In this document: one piece after another, positions 8,948-19,200 of the stretch
Layout: each line of letters begins with the position of its first letter
How positions within the stretch are numbered: the stretch's first letter is position 1
Assembly: GCA_026707935.1 (NCBI GenBank)
Contig: JAPOVX010000321.1
Location: 1-64,000 of the forward strand
DNA: 64,000 bases
Origin: Paracoccaceae bacterium
GTDB taxonomy: Bacteria > Pseudomonadota > Alphaproteobacteria > Rhodobacterales > Rhodobacteraceae
Direction: 5' to 3'
The notes under the pieces: generated by a model
What the model was told of the DNA's origin: nothing
What the model saw: only the letters and a program-made list of their open reading frames with translations
Database searches by the model: none
Made by a program: the position numbers and the translations under genes

Positions 8948-10336
8948 TCACAGGTCGATCGATTGTAAAGCCAGGACCGGCGTCGAATCGCCGGAGTCGG
9001 AACCGGCTTTCGGGGTTTTCCAACTCATGGCGTCGAAGGCCTTGCAGTTTTCGCAAACTGCTGCCCAGGATGAGTGGACGTGGCTGCAACTCTCGCAAAT
9101 CCACCTGGCACCGCCAGGCGCACTCAGGGCCCGTGTCAACCAGCCCCGTACGACCTGTTCGCTGGATCCTTCACTCTTTGCAATTGCGCCCATGATCGCC
9201 AATGACCTGACCGTCGGCTCCTCTTCCGCCATCGATCCCAGTGCCTTCCGCGCGCCGTTCAGATCTTCCGCTGCCAGCAACAACTCCGCTTTCAGGAGAC
9301 GCGTTTCCTCGAACGACGGGTTGAGCTTCAGCAATTGCTGAAACCTTCTCAGCCTTTCGGTCGGCGTCTCGTCGGGACGGATGGCAGCAAAAGCAGTTGC
9401 CAGGTCCGGATGAGGATTCGCAGACCAGGCCTTTCGCAGGATTGCCTCCGCCTTTCGTGCGTTTCCCTTTTTCTTTTCGAACCTTGCTGCCAGCACCGCT
9501 GCCGGGATCAGGGACGGCGACAAACGATTGGCTTCGGCCGCAGCCTTGGACGCACCGGATGTATCATCCGATTCCAGGCGCCGTCGCGCATCTGCCAGCG
9601 CAACAACAGCTTCACGGCGTTTGGCAATGGCCCTGGGGAGGTTTTTTGCCCGAACACTCGCGAGAAGCGTCTTCCGGGCGCCGGCCCAGTCTTCCTGCTC
9701 CAGTTGCAGTTTCAGCAAGGTCGAGATGGTCTCTCCATGCCTGGGCCGCAATTCCAGCGCCTTCTCGGCGAGCTTCAGGGCCGTTTCCGTGTCCCCATCC
9801 TCAAGCTTCTGCTTCATGAGTCCGCGAACACCGATGACCCGGGTCGCGCCGTCACCAAGGAGCTGCTTGTAATACTCTTCCGCACGTGTTCGATTACCGC
9901 TCAGTTCTGCTGCCTGGGCGTTGATGAGATTGGTCAATTCCGGCCGTTTGAGATCACGCTCTGCGCGACCTGCCTGTACCGATGCTTCGCGGGCCTCACC
10001 GACAGCCAGGGCGACCATTCCACGCGCAAGGGCATCGAATCCCCGTCGCTCGCGGTTGCGATCCAGATACCGGGATATTGCCGTCTCGTCGCCGCTGAAG
10101 AACGCGATGACCGCAATCGCCAGGCCGGCCAGGTAAAGCAGGAGCCAGACGCCGACCAGCGCGGCAACGACGCCGAGCGCGAGCACGGGCGTCGTCATGC
10201 TGATTTCGCGGCCACGGAAAGACAGTCGGACGATTTCGCCCGTACCGATGAAGACGTCGGCCGCAAATGCGATGCCGACAACCACCAGCAGGAAGAGCGC
10301 GATCTTTGTCGCTTGCCAGATCATTTCATGCCACAC
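8948..10336 (-). CDS. hemY: HemY-like TPR membrane protein with C-terminal zinc ribbon
   Basis: A 462-residue inner-membrane protein. Two N-terminal transmembrane segments (about residues 7-27 and 48-75) are followed by helical TPR-type repeats, the architecture of HemY proteins found beside haem-synthesis genes. The C-terminus carries an extra ribbon, with CESC near residue 420 and CENC near 435, suggesting a bound zinc or iron. It lies downstream of the mitofilin-like gene with a seven-base gap, and hemD is next upstream, forming a hemD-mitofilin-hemY series on the minus strand. The start is GTG at 10336; an ATG four codons in is equally possible. The molecular role of HemY is not settled in general. 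Confidence 0.85.
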   Translation of the reverse strand: MWHEMIWQATKIALFLLVVVGIAFAADVFIGTGEIVRLSFRGREISMTTPVLALGVVAALVGVWLLLYLAGLAIAVIAFFSGDETAISRYLDRNRERRGFDALARGMVALAVGEAREASVQAGRAERDLKRPELTNLINAQAAELSGNRTRAEEYYKQLLGDGATRVIGVRGLMKQKLEDGDTETALKLAEKALELRPRHGETISTLLKLQLEQEDWAGARKTLLASVRAKNLPRAIAKRREAVVALADARRRLESDDTSGASKAAAEANRLSPSLIPAAVLAARFEKKKGNARKAEAILRKAWSANPHPDLATAFAAIRPDETPTERLRRFQQLLKLNPSFEETRLLKAELLLAAEDLNGARKALGSMAEEEPTVRSLAIMGAIAKSEGSSEQVVRGWLTRALSAPGGARWICESCSHVHSSWAAVCENCKAFDAMSWKTPKAGSDSGDSTPVLALQSIDL

Positions 10337-10342
10337 ACATCG

Positions 10343-11653
10343 TCAGTTGTTGACCTTTGCGCGGCCAGATCCTGAAAAACCGTCAAGTGCGACGAACGCG
10401 GCGTTCAGGCGGCGCACATCCGCCAGCCAGTCCGCCATCGACACTGATGCATTCTCGGGCAAGGAAAGACCTTCCCTGAGCACCCCTTCCAGGTCTCCCA
10501 AATCCAGTTGCGCCTCCATGCGCGAAAGGATGGCATCCACGTCGTTTCCCTCACGTGGTTCGAGGGAACGTGTCACAACCAGGGACCTGAGAAAGGCAAT
10601 GGACCGTTCCGCCAGGCCATCTCCCGTTTCCGCCAGGACGGTGGCCTGGATCGCGCCGTAAGCGGCTTCGGGAAATCGGTGCCTCAACTCCGCCACCGGA
10701 GGCGTGCCGGAAGCCGCTATGTCCGAAAGTGCTGGCGGGACCTCGATGCCGGGCCGTCCGGCAAGCGAATTTGCGGCATGCGAAAACGCGTCCCCTGACG
10801 CTAGCGCCAGCCTGATGTCATCAAGTTCGGCCAATTGAACCGAACCAGCTCCGGATGTCCCCGATTCCAGCGCCGCCAGGGTATCTTCCATGTCATCAAG
10901 ACGGCTTGCCAGGTCCCCGATACGGTTCATCGCGTCTCCCTGGCGGTTCGCGACGTCCGCAAGGTCGTTCCTGAGACCTGCCAACTCGGTCTGGTACCCG
11001 GCAATTCGCCCCAGGACTTCCGATGACACCGCGGAAGACTCCGGTCCTCCGCCAACTTCGACCAGTTCCCGCAGGATTGACTGATCGGAAACGATCACGT
11101 CGAGGCGTGATTCCACCGAATCGATCCGCGTCGCGAGATCGTCATTCCCTTCAGCCGAAAGCATGTCCCGAACGCTCTCGAGTCTTGATTCGACAAAGTC
11201 ATCGTAGCCTGACAACATGAGTGCAGCTTCCGCGTCCGAAACAAGCTGCCCGGTCGAACCTTCGATGGCCGCGAGGCGCTCCTCGATCCCTGTCAACCGG
11301 TCGCGAATGTCTTTCTCGAGGGAATCAATCCTGGCGGTTGCCTCGCTTTGGCCCGGCGAAAGCCAGGCCGCCACGGGTTCCAGGCCGGACGGCAGAACAC
11401 GGGCAATTCTCGGAGCCGCCCAGAGCGTCAACACGGCGGCAGCAACGAAAGCCACGATGACGAAGAGGAATTTCCCGGATACCGTTCCAGGTCCCCGCAA
11501 GAATCCACTGCGCCTGGCCCTTTCCTCTTTCGGCTTGTCACCCGACGGGACCTCGCTCTCTTCGGATCGGTGCGTGTCTTCCCGCTCCGGGGATTCCCCG
11601 GACTCCTCGCCCACCGGAGGTTTGTTACCGACAGCCTTGTCACCTGAACCCAT
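10343..11653 (-). CDS. Mitofilin-like inner membrane protein (COG4223)
   Basis: A 436-residue protein. A hydrophilic, acidic N-terminus of about 50 residues leads to one transmembrane helix (GKFLFVIVAFVAAAVLTLW, about 59-77). A long coiled-coil-rich region follows (about 100-270), then a helical C-terminal domain (about 280-430) with RHRFPEAAYGAI. This is the layout of the alphaproteobacterial homologue of Mic60/mitofilin, which shapes inner membranes. Its position between hemD and hemY is the usual one in the class, and the location gives as much support as the sequence. Confidence 0.82.
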   Translation of the reverse strand: MGSGDKAVGNKPPVGEESGESPEREDTHRSEESEVPSGDKPKEERARRSGFLRGPGTVSGKFLFVIVAFVAAAVLTLWAAPRIARVLPSGLEPVAAWLSPGQSEATARIDSLEKDIRDRLTGIEERLAAIEGSTGQLVSDAEAALMLSGYDDFVESRLESVRDMLSAEGNDDLATRIDSVESRLDVIVSDQSILRELVEVGGGPESSAVSSEVLGRIAGYQTELAGLRNDLADVANRQGDAMNRIGDLASRLDDMEDTLAALESGTSGAGSVQLAELDDIRLALASGDAFSHAANSLAGRPGIEVPPALSDIAASGTPPVAELRHRFPEAAYGAIQATVLAETGDGLAERSIAFLRSLVVTRSLEPREGNDVDAILSRMEAQLDLGDLEGVLREGLSLPENASVSMADWLADVRRLNAAFVALDGFSGSGRAKVNN

Positions 11654-11738
11654 TTCGAATGCCGTCCTTTCCCTCTACGGCCAATTCTACCGCGCGATCG
11701 GTCTCACCCGATAGATTTTGACAATCCACGACCCGAAC

Positions 11739-12452
11739 TTACTCCAATCGGCAGCAACTCAAAATCAATTCCTGCATGACATCCCCGTTGGGACGGGCAG
11801 CGATCCTGACCGAAACCCGTGCGATTCCTTCCAGCGCTTCTCCCACCGGCGCGCTGATACAGGGACAAACCAGATCGGCAATCTCAAGATTGGCAATCTC
11901 ATCTGCCAGACGGCGGGCGGAAAAAGCTGAATACACGGGCACGCAGGCAGCACCGCCTTGAATGATGCCCTTCGCTTCACGCGTCAAAGACGCCGGGAAC
12001 TGCCTGTAAACGACGATCTCGTCGACAGGTACTCCTTCGGCGCCGAGCAAGGATACCAGGTCCCGTGCGATGGGCGAACCGCGTACGTACAGGTAGGGCC
12101 CTCCCCCGGAACGATAGTCGCAGACGACGCGCTCGACCAGTTCCAGGGAGGTTTCGGAAACGGATGCCTGCGGATCGGTCGCCAACCCGGCCCGCATCGC
12201 GGCAAGGGTGGTGTTCTTGCCGACACACAGCGCCTTCAGGTCCCGCTCGTTCGATCGCCTGGAGAAGATCCTGACTGCATTCGCCGACGTGAACAGGATT
12301 CCGGCCCTGCCCCGCGTATCGATTTCTCCCGGAACCTCTTCGATGATGGAAAGGGGGCTCGAACATATCTTGAGAGGCAGCCCTGTTGATCGTGCCCCGT
12401 CCTCGAGTTGCCTCCTGAGGCGGCGGCCCTGATCAATCGGGCGGATCAACAC
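11739..12452 (-). CDS. hemD: Uroporphyrinogen-III synthase
   Basis: About 237 residues. HemD closes and inverts hydroxymethylbilane to uroporphyrinogen III, in haem synthesis. Features seen are the N-terminal IVLIRPIDQGRRL, the central ILFTSANAVRIF (the family's FTSxNAV motif), LYVRG, and EIVVYR in the second domain. The open frame extends to 12584 but only the part from about 12470 looks family-like. A good AAGGAG lies just upstream of the conserved start, yet no ATG follows it. GTG at 12452 (VLIRP) is my choice, with an unusual start a few codons upstream as the alternative. hemC is not adjacent. It is divergent from tsaD, with about 120 bases between. Confidence 0.85.
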   Translation of the reverse strand: MLIRPIDQGRRLRRQLEDGARSTGLPLKICSSPLSIIEEVPGEIDTRGRAGILFTSANAVRIFSRRSNERDLKALCVGKNTTLAAMRAGLATDPQASVSETSLELVERVVCDYRSGGGPYLYVRGSPIARDLVSLLGAEGVPVDEIVVYRQFPASLTREAKGIIQGGAACVPVYSAFSARRLADEIANLEIADLVCPCISAPVGEALEGIARVSVRIAARPNGDVMQELILSCCRLE

Positions 12453-12571
12453 GATGTCCCGGTTACTGATCGTTTTTCTCCTTCCGATCCTGCGCGTGCT
12501 ACGTCGTTGCTTTCGCCGGTTCACCGGTGATAGGTCACCGGCCAGAAGACCACGACAGGGTTCGCTTGACA

Positions 12572-13687
12572 ATGACCGGCACACTAACCGTCCTCGGTCT
12601 CGAAAGCAGTTGCGATGAAACCGCAGCTTCCATTGTCAGACGCACCGATTCCGGTGAAGCTCAGGTTCTCGCCTCAATCGTCCTGGACCAGGCAGGGCTC
12701 CACGACGCCTACGGAGGCGTTGTTCCCGAGATTGCCGCACGAGCACATGCGGGAAAGCTGGATATTGCCGTCGAAAGAGCGCTCGATGAAACCGGACTTG
12801 CAATTGCGGACATGGACGCCGTTGCGGTCACTGCGGGACCCGGATTGATCGGCGGATTGCTGAGCGGTGTCATGTGCGCGAAAGGCCTTGCCGCCGGAGC
12901 CGGAAAACCGCTCATTGGCGTCAATCATCTCGCTGGCCATGCGTTGACTCCGCGGATGACCGATAATGCTGGGTATCCGTATCTCGTGCTGCTGGCCTCG
13001 GGCGGTCATTGCCAGTTTATCGTGGTCCGCGCGCCGGACCGGTTCCAGCGACTCGGTGGAACCATCGACGATGCGCCAGGCGAAGCGTTCGACAAGGTTG
13101 CCAGGATGCTCGGACTCGGCTTTCCCGGAGGGCCTGCGGTTGAAGACGCTGCTGCCCGCGGAGACCCGCGTGGGTTCGAACTTCCCCGGCCACTTCTTGA
13201 TCGAGAAGACATGAACCTGTCGTTTTCCGGGCTCAAGACGGCCGTGCTCCGGACCCGGGACAGGTTGGCAAATGGAAAATGCGGTGGAATCAGTGATTCC
13301 GATCGCGATGACCTCTGTGCCAGCTTTCAGCTGGCGGTCGCCGAATGCCTTGCAGGCAAGACCTCCCGTGCATGTCACCATTTCATGGACTCCGGTTTCT
13401 CCCGGTCGGCCGATCGCCGGCCATTGCTGGCGGTCGCCGGAGGCGTTGCGGCCAACTCGCTGGTGCGGAACATGCTTTCACGGGTTGCCGAAGACACCGG
13501 ATTCTCGTTTGCCGCCCCTCCTCAGGAGTATTGCACGGATAATGCAGCCATGATCGCCTGGACCGGCCTTGAACTCTTCGATCGGGGTCACCGGGACGGA
13601 CTCGATCTGGAGGCTCGCCCGCGGTGGCCGCTCGATCCCGACGCGCCGCCGATGCTGGGTTCCGGAAAACGAATGGCCAAGGCGTGA
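12572..13687 (+). CDS. tsaD: tRNA N6-threonylcarbamoyladenosine transferase
   Basis: A 371-residue TsaD/Kae1 protein that transfers the threonylcarbamoyl group to A37 of ANN-decoding tRNAs together with TsaB and TsaE. It begins with the signature [13 protein letters not shown]. The metal-binding HLAGH is at 119-123 and the nucleotide loop at ASGGHCQ, with FPGGPAVE and [10 protein letters not shown] further on. The ATG at 12572 fits the family N-terminus. The stop overlaps the gpsA start by four bases (GTGA), so the two genes are coupled, an arrangement frequent in Alphaproteobacteria. Confidence 0.97.
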   Translation: MTGTLTVLGLESSCDETAASIVRRTDSGEAQVLASIVLDQAGLHDAYGGVVPEIAARAHAGKLDIAVERALDETGLAIADMDAVAVTAGPGLIGGLLSGVMCAKGLAAGAGKPLIGVNHLAGHALTPRMTDNAGYPYLVLLASGGHCQFIVVRAPDRFQRLGGTIDDAPGEAFDKVARMLGLGFPGGPAVEDAAARGDPRGFELPRPLLDREDMNLSFSGLKTAVLRTRDRLANGKCGGISDSDRDDLCASFQLAVAECLAGKTSRACHHFMDSGFSRSADRRPLLAVAGGVAANSLVRNMLSRVAEDTGFSFAAPPQEYCTDNAAMIAWTGLELFDRGHRDGLDLEARPRWPLDPDAPPMLGSGKRMAKA

Positions 13688-14667
13688 ACGCGACCGGAAT
13701 CGTCGGTGCCGGCGCCTTCGGATCGGCCCTTGCCTGCGTCCTGGCACGCAACAACCATGACGTCGTGCTCTGGGGACGCGACCGTCGCGCAATGGCCGAA
13801 ATCCGTACCAGCCGAAGCAACGCAAAATATCTTCCGAACCATCGCATACCTCCCGGGGTCCGGGCGACATCACGCCTCGATGACCTTTCCAGTGTCTCCC
13901 GGCTCCTGATGGTCTTGCCATCGCACGCGCTTGCCGCCTTCCTGTCCCGGCACGGGCTTCCGGCCGACCGATGTCCGGTTGTCCTGTGCGCCAAGGGAAT
14001 CGACCCGGACGGCTTCAGGCTGCAAACCGAAATCCTCGATACGTTCGCGCCCGAAAGGGCAGCGGCCGTTCTCACCGGGCCAGGCTTCGCGGATGACCTG
14101 GCCTCCGGAAAACCTGCCGCAATGACCCTCGCGTGCCGGAATCCGGACGAAGGCCTTCTCTTGCAGAACGCGCTGTCGACACCGGCATTCAGATTGTACC
14201 TGTCGGAGGACATCACGGGCGCACAATTGGGCGGTGCGCTGAAAAACGTCGTCGCGATTGCGTGTGGCCTGGCGATCGGATCGGGCCTCGGAGAGAGTGC
14301 CCGGGCGGCGCTGGTCACCCGGGGCTGGGCAGAAGTCGTACGCATCGGGGTCGCTCTTGGCGCGCATCATCAAACGTTGGCGGGGCTGTCCGGGTTCGGA
14401 GATCTTGTCCTCACCTGCACATCACGCCGATCGCGAAACTACTCTCTGGGACTGGCCCTGGGCAGCGGCTTGCGGCCAGCAACAGGCACGACCGTTGAAG
14501 GTGTCAATACCGCCCGCTCGGCAACCGGACTTGCCCGCAAGCTCGGAATCGATACACCGGTAATCGATGCCGTCGTCGGGGTCTTGGCCGGAGGGGAATC
14601 GATTGAGGATGCCCTCGATTCACTCATGTCGCGCCCTCTGCGTAGCGAGTGGCGGCACGAATCCTGA
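13684..14667 (+). CDS. gpsA: Glycerol-3-phosphate dehydrogenase [NAD(P)+]
   Basis: A 327-residue cytosolic enzyme that reduces dihydroxyacetone phosphate to sn-glycerol 3-phosphate for phospholipid synthesis. The N-terminal Rossmann loop is GAGAFGSAL. The catalytic Lys region is [14 protein letters not shown] (about residue 185), and [11 protein letters not shown] and [10 protein letters not shown] are typical of the C-terminal domain. It starts with GTG inside the tsaD stop and is followed after 19 bases by an EVE-domain gene, giving a tsaD-gpsA-EVE operon. Length is normal for the family. Confidence 0.96.
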   Translation: MNATGIVGAGAFGSALACVLARNNHDVVLWGRDRRAMAEIRTSRSNAKYLPNHRIPPGVRATSRLDDLSSVSRLLMVLPSHALAAFLSRHGLPADRCPVVLCAKGIDPDGFRLQTEILDTFAPERAAAVLTGPGFADDLASGKPAAMTLACRNPDEGLLLQNALSTPAFRLYLSEDITGAQLGGALKNVVAIACGLAIGSGLGESARAALVTRGWAEVVRIGVALGAHHQTLAGLSGFGDLVLTCTSRRSRNYSLGLALGSGLRPATGTTVEGVNTARSATGLARKLGIDTPVIDAVVGVLAGGESIEDALDSLMSRPLRSEWRHES

Positions 14668-14686
14668 ATGAAAGGAGTTTTTTGCA

Positions 14687-15103
14687 ATGGCATATTGGCT
14701 GTTCAAATCTGAACCCGGCGAATGGAGTTGGGACGACCAGGCCTCGAGTTCGAATCCCGACGGCGAGGAGTGGGACGGAATCCGCAACTACCAGGCCCGC
14801 AACAACATGAGGGAAATGAACGTCGGGGATCGGGGTTTCTTCTATCACTCGGTTGGTGAAAAGAGGATTGTCGGTATCGTCGAGGTCACAGCGGAAGCCC
14901 ATCCTGACAGCACAACCGACGATCCTCGTTGGGAATGTGTCGACGTCAAGGCTGTCGAACCACTTCCGGTCCCGGTAACTCTGGCTCAATGCAGGGAGAC
15001 TCCGGAACTTTCGGCCATGGTGCTTGTCAACAACACCCGGCTGTCCGTTCAACCCGTTACCGAAAACGAATGGAAGATCATCTGCAGGATGGGCGGGCTT
15101 TAG
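14687..15103 (+). CDS. EVE-domain protein
   Basis: A 138-residue single-domain protein with the EVE hallmarks: AYWLFKSEPGEWSW at the N-terminus, WDGIRNYQARNNM, and GDRGFFYHS. EVE domains are PUA-like and bind modified bases in DNA or RNA; stand-alone copies are widespread and commonly follow gpsA/tsaD in Alphaproteobacteria. An AAAGGAG site precedes the ATG. The exact ligand is unknown. The 190 bases after it hold nothing I recognise. Confidence 0.93.
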   Translation: MAYWLFKSEPGEWSWDDQASSSNPDGEEWDGIRNYQARNNMREMNVGDRGFFYHSVGEKRIVGIVEVTAEAHPDSTTDDPRWECVDVKAVEPLPVPVTLAQCRETPELSAMVLVNNTRLSVQPVTENEWKIICRMGGL

Positions 15104-15293
15104 AACCGTCGGGCCTGGCTTCGAGCCAGCCCATGAGACCGCAGTCCGACGCCCGAATACAGGTCCACCGTCACGGCTCAACCGCACCAACCGGTGGCCA
15201 CCCGGTCTCCCTGTATTCCAATGACAACTGCAAAGACTTCCGAAACCTTTTCTCGAACACGTTGGCTATCCCGAATGAAGGGTGCGGGATCGT

Positions 15294-16184
15294 CTACTTT
15301 CCCTGCCGGTTGAACAGCTGCAAGTCCAAGTCACGGTTCCGGGGGGTTGGCAGGGATTTCGCGATCCGCTCGTAGGCATCGCCCATGGCCTCGAGGAAAG
15401 AGCCATCGCTCTGCCAGAATTCGGGATAATCTCCGGCCCGCCGCATGGGCAGGACCGAGACCGGCGGTGGCGGCCGGCCCGCCGCCGGATCCCGGGGCAG
15501 GGGTTTCCCGAGCCAGAAGTCCCGTTGTTCGCCGGGGTCGAAGTCGGGCGGAACGCTGTCCACGACCGGGATCCGGGCCTCCCCGAGAGTATCCGCGAGA
15601 TCAGGTTCGGAGGGAGACACTTCGCTGCCCAGCGCCGCACCAAATTCGGATTTTCGGACAGCTTCGAAGAGTCTTTTCCTATCGAGGCCCCGGAGTTCGA
15701 ACAACAGGAAGGGATCGTAATCGATCATCCCTGCAACCCGATAGTACACGCCGGCGACATGCTTGCACGGATTGGCCCAGTCCGGGCAGCTGCAGCTCGA
15801 CCGGATTTCCGTTCCGCTGGCGGGTAACAGTCCCACCGGCGCTTCGGTCAGCGCCCTTTCGATGGTCGGCGGCATTTCGCCGAGAATCAGGTGGGCGACC
15901 CAGTTGGCATTGTCACCGAGGCGTTCGAGGGCCGCCTTCCAGTGTTTCTGCGCGATCCGGGTGAGCGTGACCTCAACCTTGTAGTAGGGCGTTTCATAAA
16001 CGCCGAAATAGTGGTTGACATTGCCTTCGAGGGTCGCGGTCACGCGATTGCCCGTAATGGCGAAACTCACGATTCGGCGGGGTCCGGAATAACTTCGGCC
16101 TCGGGCCAGCCGGCCGGAATCCATGAATCTCTCGAGAGCGGCCAGGAATTCCCGTCCCCACCAGGTCTTGCTTCGATTGGCCAT
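15294..16184 (-). CDS. SWIM zinc-finger protein, partner of SNF2 helicase
   Basis: A 296-residue protein. The SWIM motif is CSCPDWANPCKHVAGVYY (about residues 130-147), a C-x-C...C-x-H zinc site used for DNA or protein binding. The C-terminal part is proline-rich (GRPPPPVSVLP), followed by a helical end. It follows the SNF2 helicase gene by about 110 bases on the same strand, a pairing repeated in many bacteria and assumed to form one chromatin- or repair-type complex. The ATG at 16184 follows GGGAGCAGGTGTG, which beats the in-frame TTG upstream. Confidence 0.92.
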   Translation of the reverse strand: MANRSKTWWGREFLAALERFMDSGRLARGRSYSGPRRIVSFAITGNRVTATLEGNVNHYFGVYETPYYKVEVTLTRIAQKHWKAALERLGDNANWVAHLILGEMPPTIERALTEAPVGLLPASGTEIRSSCSCPDWANPCKHVAGVYYRVAGMIDYDPFLLFELRGLDRKRLFEAVRKSEFGAALGSEVSPSEPDLADTLGEARIPVVDSVPPDFDPGEQRDFWLGKPLPRDPAAGRPPPPVSVLPMRRAGDYPEFWQSDGSFLEAMGDAYERIAKSLPTPRNRDLDLQLFNRQGK

Positions 16185-16293
16185 CACACCTGCTCCCAAA
16201 TCCTCCCCGGTCGGTCCGGTCCCTTTGGCGTCAACGCCTGCGCCGGTTCCAATGCCAACATCCTCAACATCGTCGTTCCCGCCGTTTCGTTCG

Positions 16294-19200
16294 TCAGGCG
16301 ATTACCGCGTCATGCCTGTCAAGCCGGATCAGGTCCCGGAAGGCGTCGTTCCCCATGTCCGCGAGCCATGATTCACCGGTGCCAACCACCTCTTCGGCAA
16401 GTTTCCGCTTGGATTCGATCAGGTCGTCGATTCGTTCCTCGAGAGTGCCGAGCGTGACCATCTTGTGAACCATGACCACCTTGGTCTGCCCGATCCTGTA
16501 GGCCCGATCCGTTGCCTGGTTCTCGACCGCCGGATTCCACCACCGGTCAAAGTGGATCACGTGATTGGCCCGGGTCAACGTCAAGCCCACACCGGCTGCC
16601 CGCAGCGAGAGGACAAAGACCGACGGTTCCGATTCCGGTTCCTGGAACTGGTCCACCATATGCTGGCGCAGGCCGATCGGTGTCCCTCCATGGAGATAAT
16701 GGACAGAACCGCCGATCCGACTCCGGATCAGTGCTTCCAGGGCGCGGCCGACCTCGTTGAACTGCGTGAACAGGAGGACGCTCTCGCCTTCAGCATGAAT
16801 TTCCTCGAGCATCTCGCAAACCCGGGCAAGCTTGTGCGATCGTGATTCCGAAAATTCGCTGCCGTCCTGAAGATACTGGGCCGGATGGTTGCAGATCTGC
16901 TTCAGGCGCGTGAGCGCCGAGAGCATCAGGCCCTGGCGGCCGATTCCGTCGTCTTCGGTCAAGCGCGCATCGATGTCCCGGACGACAGCCTCGTAAAGCG
17001 TCGCCTGCTCGCCAGTGAGGCTGCAGTGGGTGTTCTGTTCGATCTTGTCCGGGAGGTCGCTGATGATCGACTTGTCGCTCTTCAGCCGCCGCAGGATGAA
17101 AGGTTGAACCATCTCCTTGAGGCGCGCGAGGGCCTTTTGGTCGCCGTTGCGCATGATCGGCCGCTCGAATTCCCTCCGGAATTGCGACACGTTTCCGAGG
17201 AGTCCCGGGTTGACGACGCTAAACAGTGACCAGAGATCAAGGAGCCGGTTCTCGACCGGCGTCCCGGTCAGTGCAACCCGTCGATTCGACGGAATCGCGG
17301 AGAGGGCCTTGGTGATGGCGGCGGCCGGATTCTTGACGTTCTGGGCCTCATCGACCACGAGGCGCCGCCATCGGATCTTCTTGAGCAGTTTGCCGTCCAG
17401 CCGGGCAACGCCGAACGAAAGGATCACAAGATCGATTCCGGCAATCGAATCCTTCAATTCCTCGAGGGTTTTCGGGCGTCGGCTTCCATGATGGATACGG
17501 GTTTTCAGCGTCGGTGCGAAGCGGCCCGCTTCGCGTTGCCAGTTGCCCAGGACGGACGTGGGCGCAACCAGGAGGGTCGGACCGGCACCGGGATGGGCCG
17601 CGCGGTCCCGAAGCAGCGTGGCCAGGACCTGTACGGTCTTGCCGAGTCCCATGTCGTCGGCCAGGCACGCACCGAAACCGAGGCCTTCCAGATAGATGAG
17701 CCATGAAAATCCGCGCAGCTGGTAATTCCGAAGGGTACCTGTCAGCGATTCCGGCTGGCCCTCGACCCTGAGCGTGCCCGGCTCCCGAAGCGTGTCCATG
17801 GCTTGAGCAAGACCATCCTCGAAAACCACCTCCGTTTCCGGATCAGCAGAAGCCCGCAGCAGGTCAGCCAGGCTGGCCTCTTCCATCCGCCCGTCGGACT
17901 GCCAGAATTCCTCGAGCCGCGCGACTTCCCCGGCGCTGAGTTCCATCCATTGGCCCCGCATGTAAACCAGGCCTTCCTTGGCCCGCACGATGGCTTCCCA
18001 TTCTTCCCGGGTCATGGGGATGCCGTCGAGGACCACCGTCGGTCGCCACTCGACCACCGTATCCAACCCGAGGAACCCGCTCGATTCGGTACCGGCGCTC
18101 CCGTCGCCTTTGGCGGATCGGGCCGACATCCGAATTCGGAGCCGCCGCTGACCCGTCACCGTCCACCACGACGGGACGGTGACCCGGAATCCCGCCCCTT
18201 GCAGGATGGGGGCGTCCTCACGAAGGAACGCCAACGCCTCATCCCTGTCGAGAAGAACGGAATCGGGGGTGCTGGATTCCATGCCCTCCCAGAGCTTCAC
18301 GTACAGCCGCGCCGCCTGGCCAAGTTGCAGCAGTACCTCGGCGATGCTCCGTGCAGACCGGCCGGACGTCCAGAATTCCGAGAGCGGAATCATGAGCGAG
18401 GGGTCGCTACGCGATGCGAGGAGCCATTCCAGGCGCCACAGGTCCGGTGCGCCAGGCTCCGGATCCAACAGCCGGAAACAGACCCGCTCATCCGCCTCTG
18501 CCGCGGACCGGTTGATCTTGTCGCGCCAGCGGCGCCATTGCCGCCATTCGGTTTCGGTTACGACGGCATCGGCGTATCTGGCCTTCTCTCTCGCTCCGTA
18601 GCGCAAGACCGGATCCGGCAGGGCCTGCCCGGGGAAGGGATCCCGGAATCGCTTGAGGGCCGAAACCGGAAACCGCGTGGATTGGATACGCCGCTGCAGT
18701 TCCACCGAGACAAACTGGCGAACCAGACCCCTGGCGTCATGAAGGCACGGATCGGCGTCCGCCACCGCAGGCCTTTCTGTTCGGAGTGCTCTGCCCACAC
18801 CAGGGATGGCCGAGGAAAATGACTCGACAAGGGCACCTGCGGATTCTCCGGTCAGTTCCCATCCGGTGTGAAACGCAATGGGCTGAGCCTTCCGCTTCGC
18901 ACGCGTCTTCCGGCCGGATTTCGGCGGCGAAGCCTCGGGAAATATCGCGGGCAGGTACTCGTGACGCCGGATTGCATCGTCGAGCCGGGTCGAGAGTCCG
19001 GCCCAGAAACGGAGATCGCTTCCGACCCGGATTTCGGGGAAGTCCCGCAGAAAATCGATCGAATCGAGTACGGCTGCCGGATTCGCAACCGAAAGCCCCT
19101 CAATGTCCCACCAACGCCACACCTCGGGCACTGCGGTTTCCACATCGCACTCGGCTCGCCATTCCAGAGACGGTGCCGGCTTTTGCGAATCTCCGGGGCC

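Noticed and set aside
13383..14345. 320-codon minus-strand frame across tsaD/gpsA
   Set aside because: Antisense to two well-supported coupled genes; Arg/Pro/Ser-rich translation without motifs.
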